Positions 17,767 through 28,651 of a stretch of DNA of 64,000 nt are shown here, piece by piece (the stretch's first letter is position 1; every line of letters begins with the position of its first letter). The position numbers and the translations under genes were made by a program. The notes under the pieces were generated by a model. It was not told the DNA's origin, ran no database searches, and worked only from the letters and a program-made list of their open reading frames with translations. Source of the DNA: Azonexus hydrophilus (GTDB taxonomy: Bacteria; Pseudomonadota; Gammaproteobacteria; Burkholderiales; Rhodocyclaceae); contig NZ_CAJHOB010000003.1 of NCBI RefSeq assembly GCF_905120355.1, positions 124,001 to 188,000 on the forward strand, read 5' to 3'.

Positions 17767-18312
17767 ATGCCGCACCCGCTGCCCCGCTTTGACTTGCCGC
17801 AACGCAGCCGACTACCGCTGGCGCTGATGCTCTCCCTGCTGGCCCACGCCCTGGCACTCGTCGCGCCTAGTCTGTTGCGGCCACCGGCAGCTCCCGCCAA
17901 GGCGCCGCCACTGCACGCCCAGTTGCGGCCACAGGTTGTGGCAACGCCCAGCGTACCCGAACTGGAATTACCGCCCGAGCCACCGCCCACCCCGGCACCC
18001 AGCCCCCCACCCAAGAAAGCTGCACCTCCTGCCGCAAAAACCTGGACGCAGAGCGTGCGTGACCAACTGGTGCAGCAGCAGAACAGCGGTCTGTTCTACC
18101 CCGCCGAAGCCATCGCGCAAGGACTGGAGGGCGAGGTTCTGGTGTATTTCATTGTCGACACCCAGGGCAACATTGCCGCCGCCCGGGTCGAGGAAAGCAG
18201 CGGCCAGCCCCTGCTCGACGACGCCGCGGTGCGTGCCGTGCGCCGCTTGCGCAGCCTGCCCGGCGACGCACCGCAGGAAGCGCTGCTGCCGGTACGTTTC
18301 CGCTTACGCTGA
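17767..18312 (+). CDS. TonB-like energy transducer protein
   Basis: A 181-residue TonB-family protein. The N-terminal membrane anchor (residues 18-40, LPLALMLSLLAHALALVAPSLL) is followed by a proline-rich periplasmic linker (about 60-105, with PPEPPPTPAPSPPP). The TonB C-terminal domain is YPAEAIAQGLEGEVLVYFIVDTQGNIAAARVEESSG. It would couple the proton gradient to outer-membrane receptors, but ExbB/ExbD and a receptor are not nearby, so the partner is unknown. Its end overlaps the murI end by nine bases on opposite strands. Confidence 0.88.
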   Translation: MPHPLPRFDLPQRSRLPLALMLSLLAHALALVAPSLLRPPAAPAKAPPLHAQLRPQVVATPSVPELELPPEPPPTPAPSPPPKKAAPPAAKTWTQSVRDQLVQQQNSGLFYPAEAIAQGLEGEVLVYFIVDTQGNIAAARVEESSGQPLLDDAAVRAVRRLRSLPGDAPQEALLPVRFRLR

Positions 18313-19131
18313 ATATTCCGGCAAAGCCTGCGGCGACCAGAAAATGAGCGGCAGCGGCGCCCCCCACAGGCGTTCGATTTTTTCTGCCAGCGTCGCCGGC
18401 TCAACGCTGGCCCCGGCCAGCAGGCGGCTGTGGCCACCGCCGGCGCAGTGCTCGGCCTGCAGGCGGCGCGTCAATTGCCGCGCCACGGCTTCGCCGGTAT
18501 CGACCAGACGGGTTTCCGGCGGTAGGCGCCGGGCAATTTCCGCGCTGGCCCAGGGATAGTGGGTACACCCCAGCACCACGGTATCGACCTGCAATGCCGC
18601 CAGGGGCGTGACATAGCGATCAAGCAAGGCGGCCACCCGGGCAGAGGCCGGCCCATCGTTTTCGATCGCATCGGCCAGACCGGTACAGGCCTGACCAAAG
18701 ACCTCCCGGCCTTGTCCGTAGGTGCCCAGCAAACGCTGAAAGCGCTCACTCTCCAGGGTTCGCTGCGTGGCGAGCACGCCGATCCGCCCATTGCGGCTGG
18801 ACTCCGCCGCCGGTTTGACGCCCGGCTCGAGCGCGATCACCGGTACCGAAACAGCGGCGCGAATCGCCTCGGCAGCGACCGCGCTGGCCGTATTACAGGC
18901 AATCACCAACGCCTTGGCGCCGGCCCGCTGCAGCGACTGAGCAATCGCCACACACCGCTCGCGCAGAAATTCCGCCGGCCGCTCGCCATAGGGAAAATAG
19001 CGCGTATCCGCGAAATAAAAGAAATCCTCGTCCGGCAGTTGAGCGCGCAGGGCACGCAAAACCGTCAGACCGCCAAAACCGGAATCGAAAACGGCCACCG
19101 GCGAGTGCAGCGCATGGCTGGAAAAATTCAA
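18304..19131 (-). CDS. murI: Glutamate racemase
   Basis: Makes D-glutamate for peptidoglycan. It has 275 residues. The catalytic cysteine pair is intact (Cys79 in VIACNTAS and Cys189 in VLGCTHYP), and the N-terminal FDSGFGGLTVL with Asp16 is present. A 35-base gap separates it from the small PsiF-type gene upstream on the same strand. Confidence 0.96.
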   Translation of the reverse strand: MNFSSHALHSPVAVFDSGFGGLTVLRALRAQLPDEDFFYFADTRYFPYGERPAEFLRERCVAIAQSLQRAGAKALVIACNTASAVAAEAIRAAVSVPVIALEPGVKPAAESSRNGRIGVLATQRTLESERFQRLLGTYGQGREVFGQACTGLADAIENDGPASARVAALLDRYVTPLAALQVDTVVLGCTHYPWASAEIARRLPPETRLVDTGEAVARQLTRRLQAEHCAGGGHSRLLAGASVEPATLAEKIERLWGAPLPLIFWSPQALPEYSA

Positions 19132-19166
19132 CTACACCCTCCCCGGCAACCGATGCGGCACGCCGC

Positions 19167-19412
19167 TTACTGCGTGGCCTGACACTTCTTCACGAAGGAG
19201 TTTTTTGCCGCACCGGCCAGTGGCTTGCCGTTCTTGTCGATGGCCTGCGCCTCACAGGCCTCGCGCTGACATTTCTTCATGAACGAGCTTTTGGCGGCAC
19301 CCGCCAGCGGCTTGCCATTTTTATCCACGGCCTGCGCCGCACACTGATTGGCAGCCAGCACGGAGCCATTGGCAAACAGGGCTACGGCAAGCAGGGCAAG
19401 AATTTTCTTCAT
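19167..19412 (-). CDS. PsiF-repeat exported small protein
   Basis: An 81-residue protein with a signal peptide (cleavage near VLAANQCAAQ). It has two near-identical units of about 27 residues, each of the form C-x-AQA-DKNGKPLAGAAK-SF-KKCQ. This matches the PsiF repeat, named from a phosphate-starvation-induced E. coli gene. Function is unknown. The paired cysteines suggest disulfides in the periplasm. An ATG with GAGAACGACC upstream gives the start. Confidence 0.85.
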   Translation of the reverse strand: MKKILALLAVALFANGSVLAANQCAAQAVDKNGKPLAGAAKSSFMKKCQREACEAQAIDKNGKPLAGAAKNSFVKKCQATQ

Positions 19413-19437
19413 GGTCGTTCTCCGTCAATCTGCGGGT

Positions 19438-19461
19438 AAAAAGGGCCCCGAGTGGGGGCCC
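19438..19461 (-). terminator. Rho-independent terminator of icd
   Basis: The minus-strand stem GGGCCCC / GGGGCCC with a five-base loop, followed by TTTTT, lies 25 bases past the icd stop. It separates icd from the PsiF-type gene. Confidence 0.85.
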
Positions 19462-19485
19462 CATTCTACGCCTGACACATCCGTT

Positions 19486-20727
<1,242 letters not shown>

Positions 20728-21019
20728 GGCAACTCCTTTGTTGATTTTTTGTGCAGGGAGGAGGTCGTGCAGCGCTCCCCCCAACCTGTGGCCGTTTGTC
20801 TCCGCCGGCCAACGTGAAACATTATGGGGAAATATTGCAACAAAGGAAATGCGCCAGCACAAATCGGCAGCGGCACAGCGGCAGGAACCTTTTCCCCGTT
20901 GCCATCTCGAATTCATGCGGCAGGTCTGGCACGAGTTCGCTGCACGCAAGCAATGAACGGGCACGACGCCTGAAGACTGCCCCGGACCCGACAATGACAC
21001 TGGCTGGAACGGCACACCA

Positions 21020-21844
21020 ATGAATGACGACGCACCTCAATCCAAAACCACGCCGAGCTGGCGCAAGCCGCCCCCGTCGCCTTTGCTGAAAGGCACGGCA
21101 GAGAAGATCCTGCACCTGCAGCGCTGGACGGAACGCCTGTTTTCCTTCCGCCTCAGCCGCCCGGCCGCCTTCCGTTTCCAACCCGGCCAATTCGCCCGCC
21201 TGGGGCTTGACGGCCCGCTGGGCAGCACCATCTGGCGCCCCTACTCAATGGTTTCTGCCGCCTACGACGAGCACCTGGATTTCTTCTCCATCCAGGTGCC
21301 GGACGGCGCCTTCACGTCACGCCTGGCCACCTGCAAGGTGGGTGACACGGTGTACGTGGAGAAAACGGCCTACGGCTATCTCACCACCAGCCGTTTCGTC
21401 GGCGGCAGCAATTTGTGGCTACTCGCCACCGGCACCGGCATCGCGCCCTTCCTCTCCATTCTGCGCGACCCGGCGGTGTGGGTGCAGTACGAGCATATCG
21501 TCCTCGCCTACAGCGTGCGCCAGGCCGCCGACCTCGCCTACCGCGATGAAATCGCCGCCCTGCCGCAGCACCCGCTGTGGGCGGAACAGGGACACAAGCT
21601 GCGCTTCGTTCCGATCATCACGCGGGAACAGTTGCCGGGCGCGTTGTCGCAACGTCTGGACCGCGCCATCACCGACGGCAGCCTGGAAACCGCAGCCCAA
21701 TTGGCGCTGGGCGACGATTCCCGCATCCTGCTCTGCGGTAATCCGCAAATGCTCGACGACGTCCGCGCCGCCCTCAGCGCTCGCGGCCTGCGCCCCGACC
21801 TCGGCCGCGCACCGGGACACTTTGCCAGCGAGAATTATTGGTAA
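21020..21844 (+). CDS. fpr: Ferredoxin/flavodoxin-NADP reductase
   Basis: A 274-residue FAD enzyme exchanging electrons between NADPH and ferredoxin or flavodoxin. The FAD-binding [17 protein letters not shown] (residues about 73-89), the pyridine-binding [17 protein letters not shown] and the C-terminal [11 protein letters not shown] (family ends in E-x-YW/W) are all visible. It is slightly longer than subfamily I Fpr at the N-terminus, with a proline-rich leader of about 20 residues. Confidence 0.92.
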   Translation: MNDDAPQSKTTPSWRKPPPSPLLKGTAEKILHLQRWTERLFSFRLSRPAAFRFQPGQFARLGLDGPLGSTIWRPYSMVSAAYDEHLDFFSIQVPDGAFTSRLATCKVGDTVYVEKTAYGYLTTSRFVGGSNLWLLATGTGIAPFLSILRDPAVWVQYEHIVLAYSVRQAADLAYRDEIAALPQHPLWAEQGHKLRFVPIITREQLPGALSQRLDRAITDGSLETAAQLALGDDSRILLCGNPQMLDDVRAALSARGLRPDLGRAPGHFASENYW

Positions 21845-21866
21845 CTACAGCCCGGCAAACGACAAA

Positions 21867-23186
21867 CTAAACGTTGCGCCACAACACCTTGGAGCGGCGC
21901 TGCCAGTTGTACATTTCCTTCTTCGCCGCCGGCAGCTCATCGACCGTCCCCAGCTTGAAGCCACGTTCGACGAACCAGTGTTCGGTGCGGGTGGTCAGCA
22001 CGAACAGGCGTTTGATGCCGGCCTGGCGGGCGCGGCGCAGGATACGCTTCATCAGCTGTTCGCCATAGCCCCATTCGCGGTGATCCGGATTGACGGCGAG
22101 ACAGGCGAGCTCGGCCTCTTCTTCGGAGTGCTGGTAAAGCGCGGCACAGCCGACAATGATGCCGTCGTGCAGCATGATGGAGAAACGTTCGATTTCCTGC
22201 TCCAGCAGTTCGCGCGGCCGATGCACCAGGATGCCTTCCTGCTCCATCGGTTCGATCAGGGCGATCAGGGCAGGAATATCGTCAGCCTTGGCCTCGCGCA
22301 TGTTTTCCAGCGATTCGCGGGTGACCACGGTGCCCACACCATCGTGGGTGAACAACTCGCGCAGCAGCGCCCCATCCTGCTCATAGCTGATCAGGTGCAC
22401 CCGCCCCACGCCGGCCCGGCTGGCGCGTACGGTACACGGCAGGTAACGGCGCATGTCGGGCGTCAGCCAGTCGGCCCCCGCCAGCAGCCGGGAGGCCTCG
22501 TCGGCGGTCAGCTCATCGAGCAGTTCCCCCTTCTTGTCGGTCACGCCGGTGCTGTCGGTGAGATAGACCAGTTTGTCAGCCTTGAGGGCAACCGCCACGG
22601 CCTCAGCCACTTCTTCCATCTGCAGATTGAAGATTTCGCCTGTCAGCGACGGCCCTTCGCAGTTGAGCAACACAATGTTGCCCAGACCCAGCTGGGCGAT
22701 GATGCCCTCGGCGTCCACCTTGCGCACCTTGCCGGCGTACTGCATGTCGATGCCGTCGAGCACGCCAATCGGCTGGCCGTTGATGAAGTTGCCACCGATG
22801 ACGCGGATCCGGCTGTTGGCCATCGGCGTATTCGGCAAGCCTTGCGACAGCAGGGCCTCGATCTTGAGGAACACGCTGCCGACCGCATCAAGCACGCAGG
22901 TCAGGCTTTCCGCGTCGGTCACCCGGTAGCCGCGATGGTAATTCGATTCGATGCCTTTCTCGCGCAGTGCCTCCTCGATCTGCGGCCGCGCACCATGCAC
23001 CAGCACCAGCCGGATGCCCAGGCTGACCAGCAAGTTGGCATCGTAAGCCAGTGTCTTGATGAACTCGCTGGCAATGGCCTTGCCGCCGAAGGCCAGGACG
23101 AAGGTCTTGCCGCGAAAAGCGTTGATGTAGGGCGTCACCTCGCGAAACCAGGTGACGAAGTGTTGATCGTAGGGCGTGTCGCTCAT
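21867..23186 (-). CDS. argA: N-acetylglutamate synthase (AAK-GNAT type)
   Basis: First step of arginine synthesis. It has 439 residues, with an N-terminal amino-acid-kinase-like domain (FVLAFGGKAIAS, LVLVHGARPQIEEAL) that binds arginine for feedback control. A C-terminal GNAT acetyltransferase domain (ELACLAVNPDHREWGYGEQLMKRILR) follows. The start MSDTPYDQHFVTWFRE agrees with the family; longer in-frame sequence overlaps the gap to pap. argB lies elsewhere in the window (45.2 kb), so arginine genes are scattered. Confidence 0.95.
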   Translation of the reverse strand: MSDTPYDQHFVTWFREVTPYINAFRGKTFVLAFGGKAIASEFIKTLAYDANLLVSLGIRLVLVHGARPQIEEALREKGIESNYHRGYRVTDAESLTCVLDAVGSVFLKIEALLSQGLPNTPMANSRIRVIGGNFINGQPIGVLDGIDMQYAGKVRKVDAEGIIAQLGLGNIVLLNCEGPSLTGEIFNLQMEEVAEAVAVALKADKLVYLTDSTGVTDKKGELLDELTADEASRLLAGADWLTPDMRRYLPCTVRASRAGVGRVHLISYEQDGALLRELFTHDGVGTVVTRESLENMREAKADDIPALIALIEPMEQEGILVHRPRELLEQEIERFSIMLHDGIIVGCAALYQHSEEEAELACLAVNPDHREWGYGEQLMKRILRRARQAGIKRLFVLTTRTEHWFVERGFKLGTVDELPAAKKEMYNWQRRSKVLWRNV

Positions 23187-23196
23187 TTCTCGCTGC

Positions 23197-24696
23197 TCAC
23201 TTGTTGCTGTCTTCTGCGTCGGCCAGGGCGGCCTCGATCCGCTCGCACACGGTGCGCAGCACCTTGATCCGGGCGAAGTTCTTGTCATTGGCTTCCACCA
23301 GCGTCCAAGGCGCGATGTCGGTGGAAGTTCGGTCAATCATGTCACACGCCGCAGTAAGATAGTCGTCCCACTTGTCGCGGTTGCGCCAGTCTTCGGCGGT
23401 GATCTTGAACCGCTTGAAATCGGTCTGCTCACGCTCCTTGAAGCGGCGCAGCTGTTCGTCGGCAGAAATCTGCAGCCAGAATTTGACCACCAGGGCGCCG
23501 TCGTCTTCCAGCTGATCCTCGAAATCGTTGATCTCGGCATAGGCGCGCAGCCAGTCTTCCTCCCGGCAATAGCCTTCGACCCGCTCAACCAGCACCCGCC
23601 CATACCAGGAGCGGTCGAAGATGGTGACCCGCCCGGTGCGCGGCACATGCCGCCAGAAGCGCCAGAGATAGGGCTGCGCCCGCTCTTCCTCGGTCGGTGC
23701 GGCAATGGGCACGATCTGGTAGTGACGGGCATCCATCGCCGCCGCCAGGCGCCGGATGCTGCCTCCCTTGCCGGCCGCATCGGAACCTTCGAACACCAGC
23801 ACCAGGGAATAACGGCTGGTGAAACGCGGCGCCCGCAGCAATTCTGCCAGGCGCGCCTGATAGCGTGCCAGCAGCCGCTCATACTCTTTCTTGCCCAGAC
23901 TCTGGCTGAGGTCGAGTTCGCCCAGTACGCTGCGTTTATCCACCGCATGATGCACCGGCGGCGCCACCGGCACCGGCGCGACCGGCTGCGACAAGCGCCG
24001 CTGCATGGCATCGCGGATCACCCGCCCGACCGTGAGCGAGCGATAGGCATCATCCGTGCCCTCGACGATGATCCAAGGCGCCTTGGCCGTATTGGTCACG
24101 CGCAGGACATGGCTCGCCGTCGTCTGCAACTGCTGGTAGGTTTTCTGCCGGGCGTAGATTTTCTTGCTCACGCGCCAGGCCGTCTGCGGATTGCTGGCCA
24201 GGAGTTTGAGGCGTTTTTTCTGTGCCTCGCGCGACAGGTGAAACCAGAATTTGAGGACCAGCGCCCCCTCATTCACCAGCATCGCTTCAAAACGGTTGAT
24301 TTCCTCCAGGCGCTCAGCCAGTTCTGCCCGCCCCATCTCGCCGCTGATCCGCTCGGAAATCGGTTGCGAATACCAGGAACCGGCAAAGATACCGATCTTG
24401 CCCTTGGGCGGCAGTGCCCGCCAGTAGCGCCACATGTAGGGCCGTTCGCGTTCCTCGTCGCTCGGCTCGGCAAACGCCAGGGTGGAGATGTGCCGGGGGT
24501 CCATCCACGAATACAGCAAATTGATGGTCTCGCCCTTGCCGCTGCCATCCACCCCCGACACCAGGATGACCACGGGAAACGCCTTCTGCGCCAGCACTTC
24601 GTACTGGATGTCGAGCAATTCGGCGCGCAGACGGGGCGCTTCCGTCTTGTACACATCCTTGTCGATGTGATGCCCGAGTTCTGCCGATTCAAACAT
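23197..24696 (-). CDS. pap: Polyphosphate:AMP phosphotransferase (two-domain PPK2, class II)
   Basis: Transfers phosphate from polyphosphate to AMP, giving ADP. It has 499 residues with two tandem PPK2 domains, the class II architecture. The first has VSGVDGSGKGETINLL near residue 45 and the second FEGSDAAGKGGSIRRL near residue 300, each a Walker A loop. Lid-type motifs are SWYSQPISERISG and SWYGRVLVERVEG. In characterised enzymes the second domain is catalytic. Its start overlaps the rsmE stop by eight bases, and argA follows within 11 bases, so these form one unit. Confidence 0.93.
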   Translation of the reverse strand: MFESAELGHHIDKDVYKTEAPRLRAELLDIQYEVLAQKAFPVVILVSGVDGSGKGETINLLYSWMDPRHISTLAFAEPSDEERERPYMWRYWRALPPKGKIGIFAGSWYSQPISERISGEMGRAELAERLEEINRFEAMLVNEGALVLKFWFHLSREAQKKRLKLLASNPQTAWRVSKKIYARQKTYQQLQTTASHVLRVTNTAKAPWIIVEGTDDAYRSLTVGRVIRDAMQRRLSQPVAPVPVAPPVHHAVDKRSVLGELDLSQSLGKKEYERLLARYQARLAELLRAPRFTSRYSLVLVFEGSDAAGKGGSIRRLAAAMDARHYQIVPIAAPTEEERAQPYLWRFWRHVPRTGRVTIFDRSWYGRVLVERVEGYCREEDWLRAYAEINDFEDQLEDDGALVVKFWLQISADEQLRRFKEREQTDFKRFKITAEDWRNRDKWDDYLTAACDMIDRTSTDIAPWTLVEANDKNFARIKVLRTVCERIEAALADAEDSNK

Positions 24697-25432
24697 CTTG
24701 CCCCCCCCAATCACCCCATAAGGCCTGCAAGGCGGCAATCGCCGCCAGCCCCGCCGTTTCCGTACGCAGCACGCGCGGCCCCAGCCGTACGGCCTGGAAC
24801 CCCACCTGCGTTGCCGCAATGATCTCCTGCGGATCGAGCCCGCCTTCGGCGCCGATCAGCAACTGAATGCTCGTCTGGCGCGGGATGGCATGCAGGCTGA
24901 CGGCGGCATCCGGTGCCAGCAGGAGGCGCAGACCTTCCGGCGCCGGTCGCGCCAGCCATTGATCGAGGCGCGACAGCGGCGCCACCAGCGGCACCTGATT
25001 GCGCCCGCACTGCTCGCACGCGGCGGCGGCCACCCCCTGCCAGTGCGCCACCCGCTTGCCGGCCCGCTCGCCGGCCAGTTTCAGGACGCTGCGCCGGCTC
25101 TCCACCGGCACGATAGCGCGCACCCCGAGTTCAACCGCCTTCTGGATGGTGAAATCCATTTTGTCGCCGGCCTGCAGGGATTGAATCAGCGTGATCGCCA
25201 GAGGCGATTCACATTCGACATCCTGCCACGCCCCCAGCTCGGCCCAGGCCCGCTCTTTTTCGATCCGCTGCAGCAGCGCCGGATATTCGCCCCCTCGCCC
25301 ATCAAACAACACGACGGGATCGCCCGGCCCCAGGCGCAGCACGCGCACGGCATGGCGCACCACCGGTGCCGGCAATTCAACCAGAGCCCCGGGCGCCAGG
25401 GCTTCTCGACAGTAGAAACGGGGAGCATTCAT
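24689..25432 (-). CDS. rsmE: 16S rRNA m3U1498 methyltransferase
   Basis: A SPOUT-class methyltransferase that modifies U1498 of 16S rRNA. The 247 residues from MNAPRFYCREALAPG include the N-terminal PUA-like domain (VRHAVRVLRLGPGDPVVLFDG). The SPOUT knot is LIGAEGGLDPQEI followed by VRLGPRVLRTETA. It overlaps pap by eight bases. Confidence 0.94.
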   Translation of the reverse strand: MNAPRFYCREALAPGALVELPAPVVRHAVRVLRLGPGDPVVLFDGRGGEYPALLQRIEKERAWAELGAWQDVECESPLAITLIQSLQAGDKMDFTIQKAVELGVRAIVPVESRRSVLKLAGERAGKRVAHWQGVAAAACEQCGRNQVPLVAPLSRLDQWLARPAPEGLRLLLAPDAAVSLHAIPRQTSIQLLIGAEGGLDPQEIIAATQVGFQAVRLGPRVLRTETAGLAAIAALQALWGDWGGQDV

Positions 25433-25508
25433 CCTGCTATTATGCGGCAGCACTCAGCACAGCGCGCAGCAAAACATCGCAAACACGTCCGGCAAAAGGA
25501 GACACGAG

Positions 25509-26066
25509 ATGGCCGCCCTGCATCCCCCGATCTGTGATTTTGGCGCCGCCGCCTCCGATTTCTCGCTCCCCGGCGTGGACGGCAAACACTGGACGCTGGC
25601 CGATTGCCGCGGCCCCAGGGGATTGCTGGTGATGTTCATCTGCAATCACTGCCCCTATGTGCAGGCCGTGATCACGCGCATCATCCGCGATTGCCGCGAA
25701 CTGGCCGAGCTGGGCATCGGCAGCGTGGCCATCATGAGCAATGACAGCGCGGCCTACCCGGCCGACAGCTTTGCCAACATGCAACGCTGGTCGCAGGAAC
25801 TGGCCTTCCCCTTTCCCTACCTGCTCGATGCCGACCAGAGCGTGGCCCGCGCCTATGGGGCCGTGTGCACCCCGGACTTCTTTGGCTACAACGCCGACCT
25901 GAAACTGCAATACCGTGGCCGCCTCGATGCTTCCGGGATGCAACCCGCCGCCGCAGATGCCCGCCGCGATCTGTTCCTTGCCCTGCGCGATATTGCCGCA
26001 CACGGCCGCGGCCCCGAAACGCAGCAGCCTTCGATCGGCTGCTCGATCAAATGGCGCAAAGTCTGA
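25509..26066 (+). CDS. Thioredoxin-fold peroxiredoxin-like protein
   Basis: A 185-residue AhpC/TSA-like protein. The opening FGAAASDFSLPGVDGKHWTLADCRGPRGLLVMFICNHCPYVQAV is typical of the cytoplasmic 'thioredoxin family protein' group, with a Cys-Asn-His-Cys CXXC. AAAGGAGAC precedes the ATG. It is probably a thiol-disulfide or peroxide-reducing enzyme; the partner is unknown. It is transcribed in the same direction as the PAS-GGDEF-EAL gene 77 bases downstream. Confidence 0.85.
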   Translation: MAALHPPICDFGAAASDFSLPGVDGKHWTLADCRGPRGLLVMFICNHCPYVQAVITRIIRDCRELAELGIGSVAIMSNDSAAYPADSFANMQRWSQELAFPFPYLLDADQSVARAYGAVCTPDFFGYNADLKLQYRGRLDASGMQPAAADARRDLFLALRDIAAHGRGPETQQPSIGCSIKWRKV

Positions 26067-26143
26067 TCTGACACAATGTTTCACCCCCCACTTTCCGCTA
26101 TGATCCGCCCCTGTCCGCCACGCCTGTCGCCACCGCCGCACCC

Positions 26144-28621
26144 ATGACACCACCGCTGCACAGCCCCGATACGCTCCGCCTGCATCTGGCTTACCTGCAG
26201 GCGGTCGTCGCCAGCATGGCCCAGGGCATCAGCGTGTTCGACCAGAATCTTCGCCTGCGGGTCTGGAACAGCCGGTTCATCGAGGTGCTCGACCTGCCGC
26301 CAGAAATCGTGGTTGAGGGCGTCAGTTTTGCGGATTTGATCCGCGTTCCGGCAGAGCGCGGCGAATATGGCCCCGGCGACCCCGAAGACTACATCCGCGA
26401 AATCTGTGCGCTGGCACGCCAGTTCCTGCCACACCGTTTCGAACGCGCCCGCCCCGGCGGTCGCACGCACCTGGTGCACGGTGAGCCACTCGTCCTCGAC
26501 GGACAACTCGCGGGCTTCATCACCACCTACACCGACATCAGCGAACAGAAGGCCGCCACGGTGGCGCTGCAGGCGCAACACGAATTGCTGGAAGCCGTGA
26601 TCGAATCGGTCCCCTGCGGCATTTCGATGTTCGACAAGGATTTCCGCCTGCAGATTGCCAACACCCGCTTTCGTCAGCTGCTCGACATCCCGGACGAATT
26701 CTTCACCGGCTCGCCCCCGACCCTGGGCGATTTCTATCGCTTCAATGCCGAACGTGGCGAATATGGCCCCGGCGATCCGCAAACCATCGTGCACCACATG
26801 CTCCAGCGCGCCCAGCAGCATGCACCGCACCATTTCGAACGCACCCGCCCCAATGGCCAGACCCTCGATGTCCGTGGCCGCCCGATGGCCGATGGCGGGC
26901 TGGTCACCATCTACACCGACATCTCCGACCGCGTCGCCAGTGCGGAAAAGGAAAAGCTGGCCCAGGTAGTCTTCAACCACACCCCGGCCGGGATTTTCGT
27001 CACCGACGAAGCTTTCGCCATCATTTCCGCCAACCCGTCCGCCTCGGCCATGACGGGCTATCCGCTGGAACAGTTGCCCAACGCCCAGGTATTCAATTTC
27101 ATCGACAGCACCGCGTCCTGGCAGCAGCACGAGTTGCATACCGCGCTCAAGCTACACCGTGCCTGGCGGGGCGAAATCAGCATCCGCCGACACAATGGCT
27201 CGACCTTCCCGGCCAGCCTGCGCATCAAGCAGGTGGAAGACCAGATCAGTGGTCTGGCGCACCGCTATATCTGGATTTTCGCCGACATCACCGAACGCAA
27301 GGAAAGCGAAGCGCGGATGCAGCACATCGCGCAGCACGATCCGCTCACCGGCCTGCCCAACCGCCTGGCCCTGCTCACCCGCCTTGGCCAGTTGCTACCG
27401 GAGGCACGGCGGCATAGCTGGCGAATCGGCATCATGTTTATCGACCTGGACCGCTTCAAGACCATTAACGACACCCTGGGGCATCAGGTCGGAGACCAGT
27501 TGCTGCGCGAAGTCGCCACCCGACTCAGCACGGTCACCCGCGAAACCGATTTCGTCGCCCGCCTGGGCGGTGACGAGTTCGTCATCGTCCTGCCCGGCAT
27601 TACGTCCCCCGCCGATGCCGCCCTCGTCGCCAGCAAGGTGGTCAACAGCCTGAGCACGCCGATCATGGCGGAAGAGCACGAACTGCACACCAGCCCCTCG
27701 ATCGGCATCAGCCTCTTCCCCGATGACGGTGGCGACAGCCATGATGTGCTGAAGAACGCCGATACCGCGATGTATCACGCCAAATCGGCCGGCCGCAACA
27801 ATTACCAGTTCTTTGCCCCGAACATGAACCAGGTCGCCCTGGAACGCATGGATATCGAGCGCAAGCTGCGCCGCGCCATCAGCAACCAGGAATTCGCCCT
27901 GCAGTTTCAGCCCCAGTTCGACACTACCAGCGGCATGCCGACCGGCGTCGAAGCCTTGCTGCGCTGGCACCATCCGGTCGACGGCGTCATTGCCCCCGAC
28001 CGTTTCATCCCAATTGCCGAGGAAACCGGCTTGATCGTCGAAATCGGCGACTGGGTACTGCACACCGCCTGCCGCGAGGTCAAACGCTGGATCGACCATG
28101 GTCTGGCGCCGCTGCGCATCGCCATCAACGTATCCGCCCGCCAGTTACGGCGCCGCGACTTCTGCGAAATCGTCGCCGGTGTCCTTGCCGAATCCGGCCT
28201 GCCGCCCGAACTCCTCGAACTGGAAATCACCGAAAGCTCGGTGATGGAAAATCCCGAGGAGGCCACCCTGATTCTCACCCGCCTCGGCCGCATGGGCATC
28301 AATCTGGCGATCGACGATTTCGGTACCGGCTACTCTTCTCTCGCCTATCTCAAACTGTTCCCCATCGACCGGCTGAAGATCGACCGCTCCTTCGTGCGCG
28401 ACATCGAGCAGGATCTGAACGACCGTGCCATCGCATTCGGCACCATTGCCCTTGCTCATTCACTCGGTCTCAAGGTGATTGCCGAAGGCGTGGAAACCGA
28501 CGACCAACTGGAATTGCTGCGCAGCAACGGTTGCGACGAAGTACAAGGCTACCTGTTCAGCAAACCCCTGCACGGCCCCGCTGCTTTCAGCTTCCTGCAC
28601 ACACACCGGCCAGGCGGGTAA
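26144..28621 (+). CDS. PAS-GGDEF-EAL cyclic-di-GMP enzyme
   Basis: An 825-residue protein predicted to make and degrade cyclic di-GMP. There are two PAS-7-type repeats near residues 15-125 and 145-260; each contains AERGEYGPGDP and ends in YTDIS. A third PAS domain spans about 275-390 (YIWIFADITERKESEARM). It has a GGDEF domain with the intact active site GGDEF (475-479) and an EAL domain with EAL at 603-605, including NDRAIAFGTIALAHSLGLKVIAEGVE. It lacks transmembrane segments, so it senses a cytosolic signal. Which activity dominates cannot be read from sequence. Confidence 0.95.
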   Translation: MTPPLHSPDTLRLHLAYLQAVVASMAQGISVFDQNLRLRVWNSRFIEVLDLPPEIVVEGVSFADLIRVPAERGEYGPGDPEDYIREICALARQFLPHRFERARPGGRTHLVHGEPLVLDGQLAGFITTYTDISEQKAATVALQAQHELLEAVIESVPCGISMFDKDFRLQIANTRFRQLLDIPDEFFTGSPPTLGDFYRFNAERGEYGPGDPQTIVHHMLQRAQQHAPHHFERTRPNGQTLDVRGRPMADGGLVTIYTDISDRVASAEKEKLAQVVFNHTPAGIFVTDEAFAIISANPSASAMTGYPLEQLPNAQVFNFIDSTASWQQHELHTALKLHRAWRGEISIRRHNGSTFPASLRIKQVEDQISGLAHRYIWIFADITERKESEARMQHIAQHDPLTGLPNRLALLTRLGQLLPEARRHSWRIGIMFIDLDRFKTINDTLGHQVGDQLLREVATRLSTVTRETDFVARLGGDEFVIVLPGITSPADAALVASKVVNSLSTPIMAEEHELHTSPSIGISLFPDDGGDSHDVLKNADTAMYHAKSAGRNNYQFFAPNMNQVALERMDIERKLRRAISNQEFALQFQPQFDTTSGMPTGVEALLRWHHPVDGVIAPDRFIPIAEETGLIVEIGDWVLHTACREVKRWIDHGLAPLRIAINVSARQLRRRDFCEIVAGVLAESGLPPELLELEITESSVMENPEEATLILTRLGRMGINLAIDDFGTGYSSLAYLKLFPIDRLKIDRSFVRDIEQDLNDRAIAFGTIALAHSLGLKVIAEGVETDDQLELLRSNGCDEVQGYLFSKPLHGPAAFSFLHTHRPGG

Positions 28622-28651
28622 AATCCGCGCTTTCCGTTTCTGGAGGCTGCC

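Noticed and set aside
21207-23267. Plus-strand open frame of 686 codons across fpr and argA
   Set aside because: Out-of-frame in fpr and antisense to argA; arginine-, proline- and histidine-rich composition typical of shadows.
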